From Liolophura sinensis (Eukaryota > Mollusca > Polyplacophora > Chitonida > Chitonidae), in contig NC_088303.1 of assembly GCF_032854445.1 (NCBI RefSeq), forward strand, positions 29,459,501 to 29,523,500: 64,000 nucleotides of DNA, read 5' to 3'. Every line of letters begins with the position of its first letter. The first letter of the stretch is position 1. The position numbers and the translations under genes were made by a program. Below are positions 12,201-27,200 of the stretch, piece by piece. The notes under the pieces are model-generated. The model had not been told where the DNA came from. It saw nothing but the letters and a program-made list of their open reading frames with translations, and did not search any database.

Positions 12201-15200
12201 TGGTTCTTACTTCAGTTCTGGCCATGGTTTATTACAGTTTGTTGATGGGAGCTGGTTCTTACTTCAGTTCTGGACATGGTTTATTACAGCTTGTTAATGG
12301 GGACTGGTTCTTACATCAGTTCTGGCCATGGTTTATTACATTTTGTTAATGGGGACTGATTCTTACTTCTGGAAATGGTGTTGGTTTATTACAGTTTATT
12401 AATGGGGACTGGTTCTTCCGGCAATGGTGTTCGTTTATTACAGTTTGTAAATGGGGACAAATGTTCTTACCGGTAGCAATGGCGTTTCTTTTAATATTAC
12501 AATTTGGTAATGGGGACAGGTTCTTACTTCTGTCCATGGTGTTCATTCATTAGATTTTGTTAACAGGGAACATTTCTTAAATTAGAAGACTGATCTTATA
12601 ACAATAACAAATACGTGCGGTAGACTATTGCTGAAAAAAAGAACGCATAGGCTCAAACTGTGGTTTGTTAATGAAAAAACAACACAAATAACAAGTAAGG
12701 TAAATTATACAAACTTTGCTAGGATATTTAGAGTTGGGGTTCAACCTTCTATTTTCGCAGCATGTCATTATGTGAAAGGTGATGCCTTCATCCACAGCTG
12801 TCACTGGTAGTTGCAGCTGGCTTACATTATATTAATATCCCATATAGTTACACCACTCCCATCAGAGTTACATATCTGCAACTAACTTTTTACAACTGAA
12901 ACAATTTGTATACACTTAAAGTGTTTAGTAATTATTTTAAATAACATCAAGTTTGTAAAAATGTCCAGATTTCACTTGTGACCTGATATATGAGGATGTA
13001 CATGCACAAGACTGCATCAGAGAAAATAGGCATGTTATTTTTTTTAAAAAAGTTGCTGTTATACTTGTATTAACATGTAATACATTTCAAGTTGTAAACC
13101 TGATGTCAGATATATATAGGTAACGCAAATAATACAACACTCCAATTGGTCTGTAAATCTTTTTAACTCAATGTGGTAAAAAACAAAAACTTTGGGTTTG
13201 TAAAATTTGGACTTCTAATAACCCCTGTGTGGGATCATTAGTGTTTAGTAAAGGTGTCACCTCACTGTATGGCTATTGTGTGTGATCATTACTGTTTGGT
13301 AATGGTGCCCAGTTCCTCACTGTATGGTTACGGTGTGGATTCATTACTGTTTGACAGCAGTGTCTAGTTCCCCACTAAACAGTAATGGTGTCCAGTTTCC
13401 CACCATGTGGTTATGGTGTGTGATCATTACTATTTGGTAATGGTGTCTAGTTCCCCACTTTATGGTTATGGTGTGGGGTCATAATTGTTTGGTAATGGTG
13501 TCCAGTTTCTCACTGTATGGTTATGGTATGAGGTCATTACTGTTTGGTAATGGTGTCCAGTTTCTCACTGTATGTTATGATGTGAGGTCATTACTGTTTG
13601 GTACTGGTGTCCAGTTTCTCACTGTATGGTTATGGTGTGAGGTCATTACTGTTTGGGAATGGTGTCCAGTTTCTCACTGTATGTTATGCTGTGAGGTCAT
13701 TAATGTTTGGTAATGGTGTCCACTTACCCACTGTGTGGTTACGGTGTTCCCCACAATGTGATTGTGGTGTGGCGTCATAACTGTCTGATAGCAGTGCCCT
13801 GTTCCTCACTGTGTAATTTTGATGTGGGGACATTACTGTTTGGTAGGAGTGCCCAGTTTCCCACTATGTGGTTATGGTGTGGGGTTATTACTGTTTGGTA
13901 GCTGTGACCAGTTTCCCACTATGTGGTTGTGGTGTGGGGTAATTACTGTTTGTTAACAGTGCAAGTTTGCTAACTATGTGGTTATGGTGTGGGATTGTTA
14001 CTGTTTTGTAGCAGTGACCAGTTTCCCACTCTGTGGTTATGGTGTTGCCCACTATCTGGTTGTGGTGTGGGGTAATTTCTGTTTGGTAGCAGTGCCAATT
14101 TGCTAACTATGTGGTTATGGTGTAGGGTTATTACTGTTTTGTAACAGTGACCATTTTCCCACTGTGTGGTTATGGTGTTGCCCACTATCTGGTTGTGGTG
14201 TGGGGTAATTACTGTTTGGTAGAAGTGCCAATTTACTAACTATGTGGTTATGGTGTGGGGTTGTTACTGTTTTGTAACAGTGACCATTTTCCCACTCTGT
14301 GGTTATGGTGTTGTCCACTATGTGGTTGTGGTGTGGGGTAATTAATGTTTGGTAGAAGTGCCAATTTGCTAACTATGTGGTTACGGTGTTGCCCACTATC
14401 TGGTTGTGGTGTGGGGTAATTTCTGTTTGGTAGCAGTGCCAATTTACTAACTATGTGGTTATGATGTGCGGTTGTTACTGTTTTGTAGCAGTGACCAGTT
14501 TCCCACTGTGTGGTTATGGTGTTGCCCACTATCTGGTTGTGGTGTGGGGTAATTACTGTTTGGTAGAAGTGCCAATTTGCTAACTATGTGGTTATGATGT
14601 GGGGTTGTTACTGTTTTGTAACAGTGACCATTTTCCCACTGTGTGGTTATGGTGTTGCCCACTATCTGGTTGTGGTGTGGGGTAATTACTGTTTGGTAGC
14701 AGTGCCAATTTACTAATTATGTGGTTATGGTGTGGGATTGTTACTGTTTTGTAGCAGTGACCAGTTTCCCACTCTGTGGTTATGGTGTTGCCCACTATCT
14801 GGTTGTGGTGTGGGGTAATTACTGTTTGGTAGAAGTGCCAATTTGCTAACTATGTGGTTATGATGTGGGGTTGTTACTGTTTTGTAACAGTGACCAGTTT
14901 CCCACTGTGTGGTTATGGTGTTGTCCACTATGTGGTTGTGGTGTGGGTAATTACTGTTTTGGTAGCAGTGCCAATTTGCTAAACTATGTGATTATGGTGT
15001 AGGGTTATTACTGTTTTGTAACAGTGACCAGTTTCCCACTCTGTGGTTATGGTGTTGCCCACTATGTGGTTGTGGTTGTGAGGTAATTACTGTTTGGTAG
15101 CAGTGCCAATTTGCTAACTATGTGGTTATGGTGTAGGGTTATTACTGTTTTGTAACAGTGACCATTTTCCCACTGTGTGGTTATGGTGTTGCCCCACTAT

Positions 15201-18200
15201 CTGGTTGTGGTGTGGGGTAATTACTGTTGGTAGAAGTGCCAATTTACTAACTATGTGGTTATGACGTGGGGCTGTTACTGTTTTGTAGCAGTGACCAGTT
15301 TCCCACTGTGTGGTTATGGTGTTGTCCACTATGTGGTTGTGGTGTGGGGTAATTACTGTTTGGTAGCAGTGCCCAATTTGCTAACTATGTTGTTGTGATG
15401 TGGGGTAATTACTGTTTGGTAGCAGTGATCAGTTCCCCACTGTTCAGTTATGGTGTGGGGCCATTACTGTTCAGTAATGATGATCAGTTCCCCATTGTTT
15501 GGTAATGGTGTCTAGTACCTCCACTGAGTGCCTATGATGCGTAGCTCTTACTTTTTTGTGATGGTGTCTGGGTTGGGCGGTGTCACTGAGCGAGGACCAG
15601 ACATCACCACGCTCTCTGAGGCACTCAGACCACTGCTGCTTTTGCCCTTTGCTTTATCAGGGGCACCTTTCTTTGTTGCCTGTTTTTTCTTCTGAAAAAA
15701 AAAAATTTTTGTTAAGCAAAAGGTCTTACACATTGAGAAGACCCCACCGCCTGCAGTATAGTTCATATTAGTGAAAACACATAAATATAACAAGCAATCC
15801 AAACAAATTCAACAATAACTTAAAACTTAATAGGTTGACTTTCTGCTATTTTATGCATGCATACACAGTAAATTAAGATTTAAATAAAATAGAATTGATT
15901 GCTGCAGCTTTGCGACATGCGCTGCGATCTCAAATATACAATGTACATGCACATTGGTGCTTCAATAGCAGGTAGATGTACACTAGTAACATGTGATTTT
16001 GATAAACTTGATTTATTTTATGTGTACAAAAGCATAAAGCCTTATCCCAACAATTAAAATAATAATAACTATAGAAAACTTTACTCTTACTGTAAGTAAA
16101 CACTGTATGATAGATAAATGGAAGCTGCAGGTGTATTCTGTTTTTCTTTTTCACTCACAAATAGGTTTTACAATGAGTTCACGACATCAATAATGTTGAG
16201 TTAGTGTGAATAAACTGGGTTAAATTAACATAAACTTGATACAATGTCAAATAAGTCGAGTGTTGTTTCAGTGCTCATCCTCAGAACGATATCCTATCCC
16301 AAAGGCTTAAATCCAGAATAACACTGGCTTAGGTATTTATTTGTTTATTTAATGGGGTTTTACGCCATACTCAAGAACATTTCAATAATACAACTGTAGT
16401 CAGCATTATGGTCGGGAGGAAACCACGCAAAGCCTGGGTGAAACCCACGCCCATCTGCATGCTACTGACAGACCTTCCCATATACGACCATAGAGGGACA
16501 CTGGCGTGTTGGCAGTCATTTAATTATTTTAAATGAAGTTTAGCACTATATTCAGGGATATTTCATACAATGTAAATAGGACAGTAGTCAGGTTAATGGG
16601 TGGGGGAAACCAGAGAGAGGTCAAAGAAAGTCGTAGCCTTTCATCAGTTACCTAACAAACCCTCCTGATGTAAAGCTACCAGCAAACAGTCAGAGTAGGG
16701 TTTGAGTACAAGATCTCATTGTGAGCGATACTTCTGCCAAATGAGCAACTGTGGGCACTGTTAACAGTCATTAGAAGTTTACCTACCTTCCTAAAGCCCA
16801 CATGGAGGGGTTTAATATTTATATATTTACTTATTTGATTTTAACACAATACACAAGAATTTTTCACTTACACAATGGCAGAGGGTTGCATTACTGGAGA
16901 AACTCAGACTGCTTGGGGTAAATATCAGACCTTAGGAAAGTTAGCATGTATTAATTGTATGTTTGGGTTTAACGTCGTATTTAACAATTTATATTTGTGA
17001 CAGTGAGAGTCATTAGGTGTATGTACATATATTGCTTCTTCTTGTGGCAGGGCGATTCCATACTGTCAATGTGCTGCTACCACTGAAGCATCATGCCAAA
17101 GACAACAGACATGACACGCCACCCAGTCACATTATACTGACACTGGGCCAACTAGTCCTGTTTCCCTGCTCTAATTTCTGCCAAGCAAGGTGGCAACAAC
17201 CGCAATGCTGGCAGACAGCACTAACCACCACAGCTGAGCTGTTGACCACTTACTGTTACCAAAACCCCGCAAGCAAGGAGAACAGGAATGGTATAATACA
17301 TACACCATATATAAGCGTGTAATCTGAACATACACCGTATATAATTGTGTAATCTGAACATACACATTATATATGCGTGTGATGTGAACATACACAGTAT
17401 ATATGCGCATAATCTGAACATACACCGTATATAATTGTGTAATCTGAACATACACATTATATATGCATGTAATCTGAACATACACAGTATATATGCATGT
17501 AATCTGAACATACACAGTATATATGCATGTAATCTGAACATACACAGTAGGGCCTATATAATTGTGTAATCTGAACATACACATTATATATGCATGTAAT
17601 CTGAACATACACAGTATATATGCGTGTAATCTGAACATACACAGTATATAAGCGTGTAATCTGAACATACACCATATATAATTGTGTAATCTGAACATAC
17701 ACAGTATATAAGCGTGTAATCTGAACATACACATTATATATGCATGTAATCTGAACATACACATTATTATATATGCGTGTAATCTGAACATACACCATAT
17801 ATAATCGTGTAATCTGAACATACACAGTATATATGCGTGTAATCTGAACATACACAGTATATATGCGTGTGATCTGAACATACACAGTATATAATCGTGT
17901 AATCTGAACATACACACTATATATGCATGTAATCTGAACATACACAGTATATATGCGTGTGATCTGAACATACACAGTATACATGTATATGCGTGTAATC
18001 TGAACATACACAGTATATATGCGTGTAATCTGAACATACTATATATGCGTGTTATCTGAACATGCACAGTATATATGTGTGTAATCTGAACATACACAGT
18101 ATATATGCGTGCAATCTAAACATACACAGTATATCTGCGTGTAATCTAAACATACACAGTATATAAGCGTGTAATCTGAACATACACAGTATATATGTGT

Positions 18201-21200
18201 GTAATCTGAACATACACAGTATATAAGCGTGTAATCTGAACATACGTTGTACATATGCGTGTAATCTAAACATACACAGTATATATGCATGTAATCTGAA
18301 CATACTATATATGCGTGTTATCTGAACATACACAGTATATATGCGTGTAATCTGAACATACACAGTATATATGCATGTGATCTGAACATACATCGTACAT
18401 ATGCGTGTAATCTGAACATACACAGTATATATGCGTGTAATCTAAACATACACAGTATATAAGCGTGTAATCTGAACATACACAGTATATATGCGTGTAA
18501 TCTGAACATACACAGTATATATGCATGTAATTTGAACATACACAGTATACATGCGTGTACTCTGAACATACACAGTATATAGGCGTGGCAATCTAAACAT
18601 ACACAGTATATAGCGTGTAATCTGAACATACACAGTATATATGCGTGTAATCTAAACATACACAGTATATAAGCGTGTAATCTGAACATACACAGTATAT
18701 ATGTGTGAATCTGAACATACACAGTATATAAGCGTGTAATCTGAACATACACAGTATATATGCGTGTAATCTAAACATACACAGTATATAAGCGTGTAAT
18801 CTGAACATGGCACAGGTTGAGAACATGAAACAAACATATGTATAGTATGCATATGCCACACACATTTTTGAGATGGTGGGGGGGGGGGGGGGGGGGGGGG
18901 CAAAGAGGTGCATGTGTCATTACAGTGAAAGTCAGTACATACAATATTAACTGTGTCATTTACAATCAGTAATTATTAAATAATGATTACCTTCTTCTAT
19001 GTCATCCTAAACAGACAAAATAGAGTACAGTAAATCATAAACGAAATGCTTCCATTATGGAGAATTCACAGTCACAAAGACTAACGCCTAAGTTTCTCCA
19101 AACAGGGGTGAGTGGATTTGGGGAGGGTATTGTACACCCTTCTCCTGTACCCTAATTCCTCAACCTTTTTCATATGAAAGAAGCATCTTTCAATCCATGC
19201 ACATTTTAATTTGATTTTGGAGACACAATTGGTTGGATTAGCAATTTACAGAGCTTCACAAAGTGCGTAATTTTATCAGTCAACACAGAATAATGCATTT
19301 AGAATATGCTTGAATACACACTTTGCACACATGCAAAAAGGTTGAAGAATTACAGTATTATAGATAAAAATCTTCAGGATTACTTCACTACTCCTTTCAA
19401 CTTGTGTTTTAATTCAGCTGTACATACACGGAGTAACACTCTTGAGTGTCATGATTACTGAATTTCAGCCATCCTTGTCCACAAATTATCTTATACATGA
19501 GTGTAAAATTCTAAGCATTCTAATCCAATTTTCACTAAGAAAACCTAACTCAACAAAGTTTAGGTTTTTGCCACATCAAGAATTACAAAACTGAACCTTT
19601 CAAACACATTCACTTCAGCTACAGGCACTTTAATAACCACAAAGACAAGGTCATAATCTCTACTGCTACAATGATGTCGCACTGACAACATTCTGGTTAA
19701 CTTCCCTGCAATTAATGCATACTTCAATGTCAGAGTCTGGACTATGCATGCACAGGTATTTGTAGATTACAATTCATCTGTGAGAGCTGTAGATAAGTTA
19801 AGAGACTGACCTGCTCTTGGGCTTCCTGATGCCTTCCTCAGTTGTTCCTTGTAGTCTCTCTGAGCCTTGCCTCCAGGGATTTCACCATCATCCTCACAGC
19901 CTCCTCTTAATGTCTTCCTCACGCAATGTGGGAGAAAAACGCACCTTGATGTGACATTTCTGAAAGTGTGGTAAGTATCATGTCAATGTTTCTTTCAGTT
20001 AATGTGTAATGGGAGACTAGAGGACAAGCTACACAGAAGGTCCAATGACAAGAGAACACATCGTTTTCTTCTGTGAGATTGCAGTGCATGTGTACTTCAC
20101 ATATGTTTTATGAACACATGTACTGATAATTGTGACGTAATGAAGGAAACAACAAATGAATTCACATCTTTGGACTCTCTTGATACAGGAGGGAAGGAAT
20201 TTTATGAGTTCTTCATTATGGACTTTCTCAATCTATATGCGGGTTTCCATAAAAAGAATTAAAGGTGGAGAAAACATAAAAATTACATAAATTTCAGATG
20301 AAATAATGTGAAAACTTGGTTTTAAATGTGGTCTTCAATATTTTACAAGATCTTTCTTTAAAGAGAAAAAGCCACTCTAAAACGACTTCTGTATGGTGGG
20401 TATTTGGGACCAACTCTTGGTATATAGTCTTCATGAAATATTGTTATAAATGAGAATCTAACACATGTTTAATAAATATATTTACCCTAGAATTTCATCT
20501 TTTCAGGTAACACATGTGTGTAACCTGGATTTTGACCATATTTATATTTTTAATATATTTATAAATACCGATACAACTGTACTACCTGTATCATAAATCA
20601 GATGTTTGGATATTTACAACAAATTTACATTCAAATAAATTTATTATACATGCATCACATCCTCATTTAGAACATTATAATGCAAAGAAAATATAAACCA
20701 AGAGGTGGTCTCAAATACCCACCATACAAATATATTTTCAAATACCCTTTTCTCCTCAAAAAAAACAGACCATATTTGAAAATAAGTTTTCACACTCTTT
20801 CATCAGATTTTGGCATCATTTTTTATGTTTTCTTTTCCTTTAATGTTATCCTACTCCTCAGGTAAGTGCGTGTTCAAACTTATACATGATCCAAGCAGTA
20901 TATTCTTTATATTAAGTATAACTTATTTATTGGGTTGGTGCTTTATTTTTCAATACTAAAATAATAACACATTCACAGATTATTTCCATATAATGGGAAC
21001 AAAAAAATTACTGAGGTTATATATAAAGTAGTCCAGAAAAAAAATCACTTATAAGCAGTATCGATGAAATAACTGCCTTCATAAGGGACAAACCCCAACA
21101 CAACAGTGGTTAAGTCACTAACAGCCGGAATAGCCACTGGTCAAAAGTTAGTGCTCTTTCGCTAAAAAAAAAAACTTGCACGGAGATTTGGCTCAAAATT

Positions 21201-24200
21201 TTATTTACTTATTTATTTGACTGGTGGTTATTGAGTATGATTAGCAGCCATGCAGTTACATGTACGTGCTGACAAGAGCTAAGCAGCGCATATTACCTTT
21301 CCAGGCTCCACTGTTCCCACAGACGGAGACACAGTTATCGGGGCACCCTTTGGCACGACAAACTCAAAGGATGTGGGTCCTACTGGGGCAATAGCTCCTG
21401 GAAACACCAAAACAAAACAAAAAAATCATGCTTGCTCTCTTTAATCAAGACCCAACGAGCATCAAAATGTGGTTATCCAGCAAAACAGAACACTCTTTTT
21501 CTTCAGAAATATATGTGCTTGTTCTGAAATACAAACACAAATTTCTAACTACTACTGAAATAATGACAAAATGACAGATGGTGAACCTTTGCCAATCCTA
21601 GGAACGGGATGTGTGAACTCGTTAGTGCTGGTGTGAGAGTTGACGACTTCCAGCGATGTCATGGAGACGTCATAGAGAGATGTGGCCTTGAAGTGCAGGG
21701 TCTGGTGTGACAGCTCCAGAGGGGGGTGAACCCCAACACCCACACAGCTGATAGTGAAATTCCTGAAATACACAGGTACATGTACATACAGGGCTGATCA
21801 AATTACAGCAGAAATGGATAAGGTCCTAGAATATTGCTCTATTATCAATTCACTTGCTCAACACGTGTTACTCGTTGCTACAACAAAATGCATTCATTTT
21901 CTATTTTGAGCTCTTTTCTAAACTGAAAGACAGAAGTGACAGATTATTAGACCTCTTTTTTTGTTTTTTTTGTATACATGTGTACCCTGACATTCTCATC
22001 TTCATATATTTGCAAAAAAAAAGTTTCGTTTTCAAACTCTTGACAGCCAAAAAAGCTTTCCTTGAAGTTCGAAGCAAAGGATGATATCCTCATGATTTTA
22101 GACAAAAAATTTTAGACTGCTTCACAATAAATATAGTTCTGAACATTAAATATTAGTGTATTATGACAAGAATATTGATAAGAATATCTACTTTTTGATG
22201 CCAAACGTAAAAGTAAATGTTAATTTAATTTAATGTAATATTTTTTTTTCACATTTAAATATGTAAAGGAATGTCAGCCTGAGAGCATGTTGAATGTCCA
22301 TGACAGCAGAATAGAAAAAACATTTTCAATAATCTTTTCGAGACATGTGGATATTTACCCTCTTGCACTTACCTGTTGATTAAAGATTTACAGGTGAGAT
22401 CAAACTTATAGTCTTTGGCCTTCTTAGGACTAAAGATAATATCCAGTTGTATTGTTTCAAGAGGTAACAGAGTACCAAAGCCATCATTAGGCTGGATCTC
22501 CACAAACTGAAAGTGAAAGTGTTAGGTTGATCAACTGTAAAACATTCATATATACAATATAAGGCAATGTAAACAACACTTATTTATCTATCTGAGTTTT
22601 TGTTTAATACCATATTGAAGAATTTTTCACTTCTATGCTGGTGGTTAGTTTTATATGTAGAAGAAACTGGAGTGCTCTCTAAAACCACAGATCTTTGGCA
22701 TGCTACTTACAAACTTTTCCATGAACTGAACTAGAGTTAAATATTTGTACTGTCTCTTTTCCTCAAAACAGGTACCATGCGTTAGGAATACAAATCCAGT
22801 CATTTATTCCTCAATTTCTGTTCATAATTTTCAATCAAATTCACGTTTTGTATTTCAGATTCACACTGTCTTAAACATGTATCACTGGCTGTAGAAACAT
22901 TTGCCTTGCACATATATTGTAAATTAACTCACGTCTGGGATGTTGAGGAATCCATATTGCTGAGGCAGAATAGACTTATTGGACAGCTGTACAGTGTGTT
23001 TAACTGATTCATAGATAGTACAGCAACCAAAGTCCAAGTCTGTAGTGTCAAATTCCATGTCTGAGTTGGTTATGACTGCCTGAACTGTGAACGGCACTGG
23101 GCGAGTCTGCACAACAAAATTACTTAATGGAAATGTGGTGCTACCTGAGTGCTCTAAAATATTAACGCTGTTTGCCAGTGGAAAGATAAAACAAAATACA
23201 CTCACTTTATTCCAGTATTCTCTACCTACTAACAAAAGAGTTCTAGGACAATATTTATCAGACATCATAACACTTGAGCCAAAAGTCCAAACACAGCTAC
23301 ATGTACAACTAAAATGTTTTGCCCTAATAAGTCTAGCATTTGTACACTGATTATTTACATTTACGCCACAGTACAATGTACCAATCACATAAATATGGGC
23401 CCTGGAGCTTATTTTGGGTCAATTTATAATTATCAATTATAATTTTCATCACCTTCTATAAATGTAGTCTTAAGACAAATGTGCAAAAAATTTTAACTTT
23501 CAGTACAAAAAACTAAGCATTTTGCCCAGGATTTAAATTTTGACAGAAGTCAGAAATGGCTTTGAGAAATGCACTCCTGGGTCTTCTATGGCCTGCCGCC
23601 ATGGTAAGAAACATGGTTAATTGATCTAGATAACCTCTGTCTCTGATTGCTGACTGTCTTGTTTCTTACCTGATCTGCCACTCTTATCACCATAGGGGCC
23701 TCAAGAACCCCTGTCTCAGTATCAAAGTATTTACTACCATCCTCAAATAAACTTTTCCTGGAAAAAACAAACAAAAGAAAATGGTACTGACTGATTCCAG
23801 AGAGCCAGACTTACGTTGACATACAATATAAAATAAACAGCTATGATATAAGCTCATTTCATTCTGAAGATGTATTCTAAAGGGCCATGTACCAAGTTCC
23901 AGTTAAGAGTTAATTGTTTTGAAAAAAAAAAAGGCCGAAAAAACTGTGCAAAACAGGAACAAAAAAAAAATTCTCATGGTGAAGCTATGTACCAATTCTC
24001 AACACAAAACAATGAACTGTTTTGAGAACAAAGTCTGAAAAACTGAAAGGACTGAAGAAATGACAGACTGATGGACTGACGCAAGAGGTGTAAACATACA
24101 GTACCCCTCAATACCAGGAACAGACCAATAAATTTCACTTTTAAACATGACTGTGATAAAATATTGGGCTGAGGGAAAATTAGGTATTGACAGCACATGT

Positions 24201-27200
24201 TGTGGCAAATGTAAACTTGTGCCTGTTGGCACAATACTGGTAATGAAATAAATGTGATACACGAAGGGAACTACACCTACTTAGAGCAGCTTCAAACAAT
24301 GTGTACCATGCAGTGTATATTAAGACCTGATCGATATCTAAAAGACTTAGTTACCTTGGGAGAAACTTGAGTTGTGCTGAGAACTGTGACTGAGCCTGGA
24401 TATAACCTGTCTTAGGCAGCAGTTCAAGATGGTTCCTCAACTCTTTACACACCTCAAACTTGAGGCGCAGGGCCGTAGTGGCACGGTTGTTCACAATGAT
24501 TGTGTCCTGGTACAGCCGGTCAAACATGCAGATCTTCAGGTCAACTGTCTGACGATCCACCCAGACCGGCACATCTATGGCACTGGCCAGAGCCCGCAAC
24601 GAACACTGACAGACAATAGGACAGTTACAAATACATGTATTGTATTAAATAAGCCTCAAACCTGACAATGTGACAAAGTGGAAACATTAAAATAGACGGT
24701 AAAGGCTATGAATAGAAGCAATGTGGCCATCATTCAAACAACTAATTATCAATGACAAAAGCACTTAAGAAAAGTATTTGTTCTTGAATTAGATACACTA
24801 CCCACAACATTTATTCTCGATGAAACAACCTGCCCATTTCAGTTCTTTTTCTCTGGGTGTTACAAATAGCTATGCTGCAAAGTATGTAGATTAAAACAGG
24901 ACTTTTTGTTCTAATTACCATTGCTCACAGATTAAGAAAAAACAGTGCTACAAATATGTACATGTACTTAAACTGTTGGTGTGAGTAGCAATGCAAATTC
25001 AATCATACCGATACTTTGAGACTGTGCTATACTGGGGAACGAATAAAATTCTAAATCTAAATTCTGAAGGGCAATTAAAATCGTTTTAAGGGGAGATCCA
25101 GAGACAAAAGGCCTTTGAAAGTGGGCAAGTTTGTTTCTTCATTATGAAATATTCTTCACAATGTAATAAAAATGTTGGTTAACATGCCAAGGCTATGGTA
25201 GCATCACACAAAGACCTTGTTTTTTGTTTGACAATAGTCACATATATACACGGTACAAGCTTTGCACAATTAATTTCATGACTGACAAGCATTAATTTCT
25301 TTATACATTTTCCTTTATTTATAGGTTGTAAGGCACAATCACTGCTTGCCCGGGAAATGTACATGTATATCCAACAAAGATGCTTACGCTTTCAGACAGC
25401 GGGTCAGCAAAGTTGATGAGAAATTCACAATCCACCTTGCCAGGGATGGTAGGCTGCCACATCACCTCCAACCTGACAGAACTGAAGGTACCAATTTCCC
25501 CTGACCCTTGCCCTTTGACCTTCATGCCATCCACAGTGTCCAGATCCTCTAGCTCACTGACCCCATACGCATTACTTCCCTCCTCTACATAACAGCCAAA
25601 CAGAAAATAAAAAACAGAAAATAAGTCAATGGCATTGCTAAATTTCAATCGCCATACCTGTGTATAAAGATACATTCAGAACGGATATCATCCGCTGATA
25701 TTTAAGCAGCAGGAACATCCATTAATTGCAAAGGCAATTTGTTGCATACCCCTGGCAGTGTCGTTTGACTCCTCAACATCCTCTCCTGGTATCTCAGGGG
25801 CTGTATCAGCATCTCCAGCTGTCATCACAGCAGGTGTCTCCTCCCCCACCAAAGTCTGATCGACCACTGGTGCCTCTAAAAACATAACAGGCAAGGCAGT
25901 GAGGGTGAATTAATGACATGATGCTTCATTTAAACCATTCTCATTTTCTCATAAAACTTGTAACCCATTATAAGAAAATCTGTTATTACGGATATAATAG
26001 TATAGATTATTATGGAGTTCATTTTCACAAATTTTCTACTGTATATGAGTAACAAAGTTGATTTAAACTCTACAATATACACATGTACTAATTACTTCTC
26101 TAATTGGGGTATAACACCAAAATTCAATAATATTTTATCCTTACTCTATTATCAAGTTTATGGCTGAGGAAACCCAGCTAGCAACTGACATTTGTGACTT
26201 GATGCTGTAGCGAATTATGGAATTCTAGCAGACAACCTCCAACATGTAATTATGGATTGTTTTGGTGGCTTAATGCTTCGAGTGACTACCCTGAAGTTGG
26301 GAGACCCAGGGTCAAACCTGTATCAGGTGATGCCAAAGATTTTAAAAATGATACGTACAGCTGCCTCCCTTGGCACTCAGCACTGAGAGCTAGGTTAGAG
26401 CAAGGAAACAGGACTGAGTGATGCTTTTATAGCCAAATGATAAAACATTCAAACCTATAGGCTGTTTCTCAGACAACTGTGAGGAAACATGTAGTTGTAT
26501 TACAATACTGTATGCTCCACTTGAAATAAGATTTAACTGTGATTCCTACTGATACAATGGTGGAGAGAACCTACCCTGGGTCTGTGTGACATCTGGTTTG
26601 TCTGTTTTGTTCAGGCTGTCAGACACTGGGCTCTCCCCTCTCACTGTATCAGAGGTGGTCTACAATACAGCAGTGAGCAATGATGAATACCCCTGTCACT
26701 AAGAGGTTTAATAATCAATGTCACGCATGGCTTAAAATTAGACAAAATACATGTACATGTCATAGAGAGAAATCAAGGAACCATGTGTCTTCACAAATAC
26801 GTCAAGTGTTCTTGCATGTCACACAAGGTAAAACTGGAAACGAAAGAAAACTTTTGTTTCCGTGTTATTCTCACAAACTAACAACAGCAGCTGTAATACA
26901 ATTAATTTTTTTTACAATTGTGTTCATTAATGTAAGTCCATATATATGGATCCTTATCTTTCAACTTTGCTTTTAAGACGTACAAGTCTGGGCACTAAAG
27001 TAGCTCTTTAACACATACAGGTCTAAGCACTGAAGTAGCTCTTTAAACATTTTAATGGCAGATAATAGAGCCTACTAAATTTGTATGTGTTCATTATTTC
27101 ACATGCTCATTCTCATACTGTTTCTACATTATTTTCCCCAAATACATTATACAGCACATTTTGCCGATTCCAAATCACCCTGTTTTGGTGCCTGACACAA

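Noticed and set aside
13982-15329. A ladder of 67-codon ORFs repeating every 133 bp (NHIVSKLALLPN...)
   Set aside because: They follow the period of the higher-order minisatellite exactly and lie inside a CFAP74 intron; a repeat artefact, not a multigene array.
17171-18913. Many long minus-strand ORFs reading MFRLHAYILC or YVQITRIYTV repeats
   Set aside because: They are pure translations of the 30-bp minisatellite; several overlapping frames are open at once and none has splice or start support.
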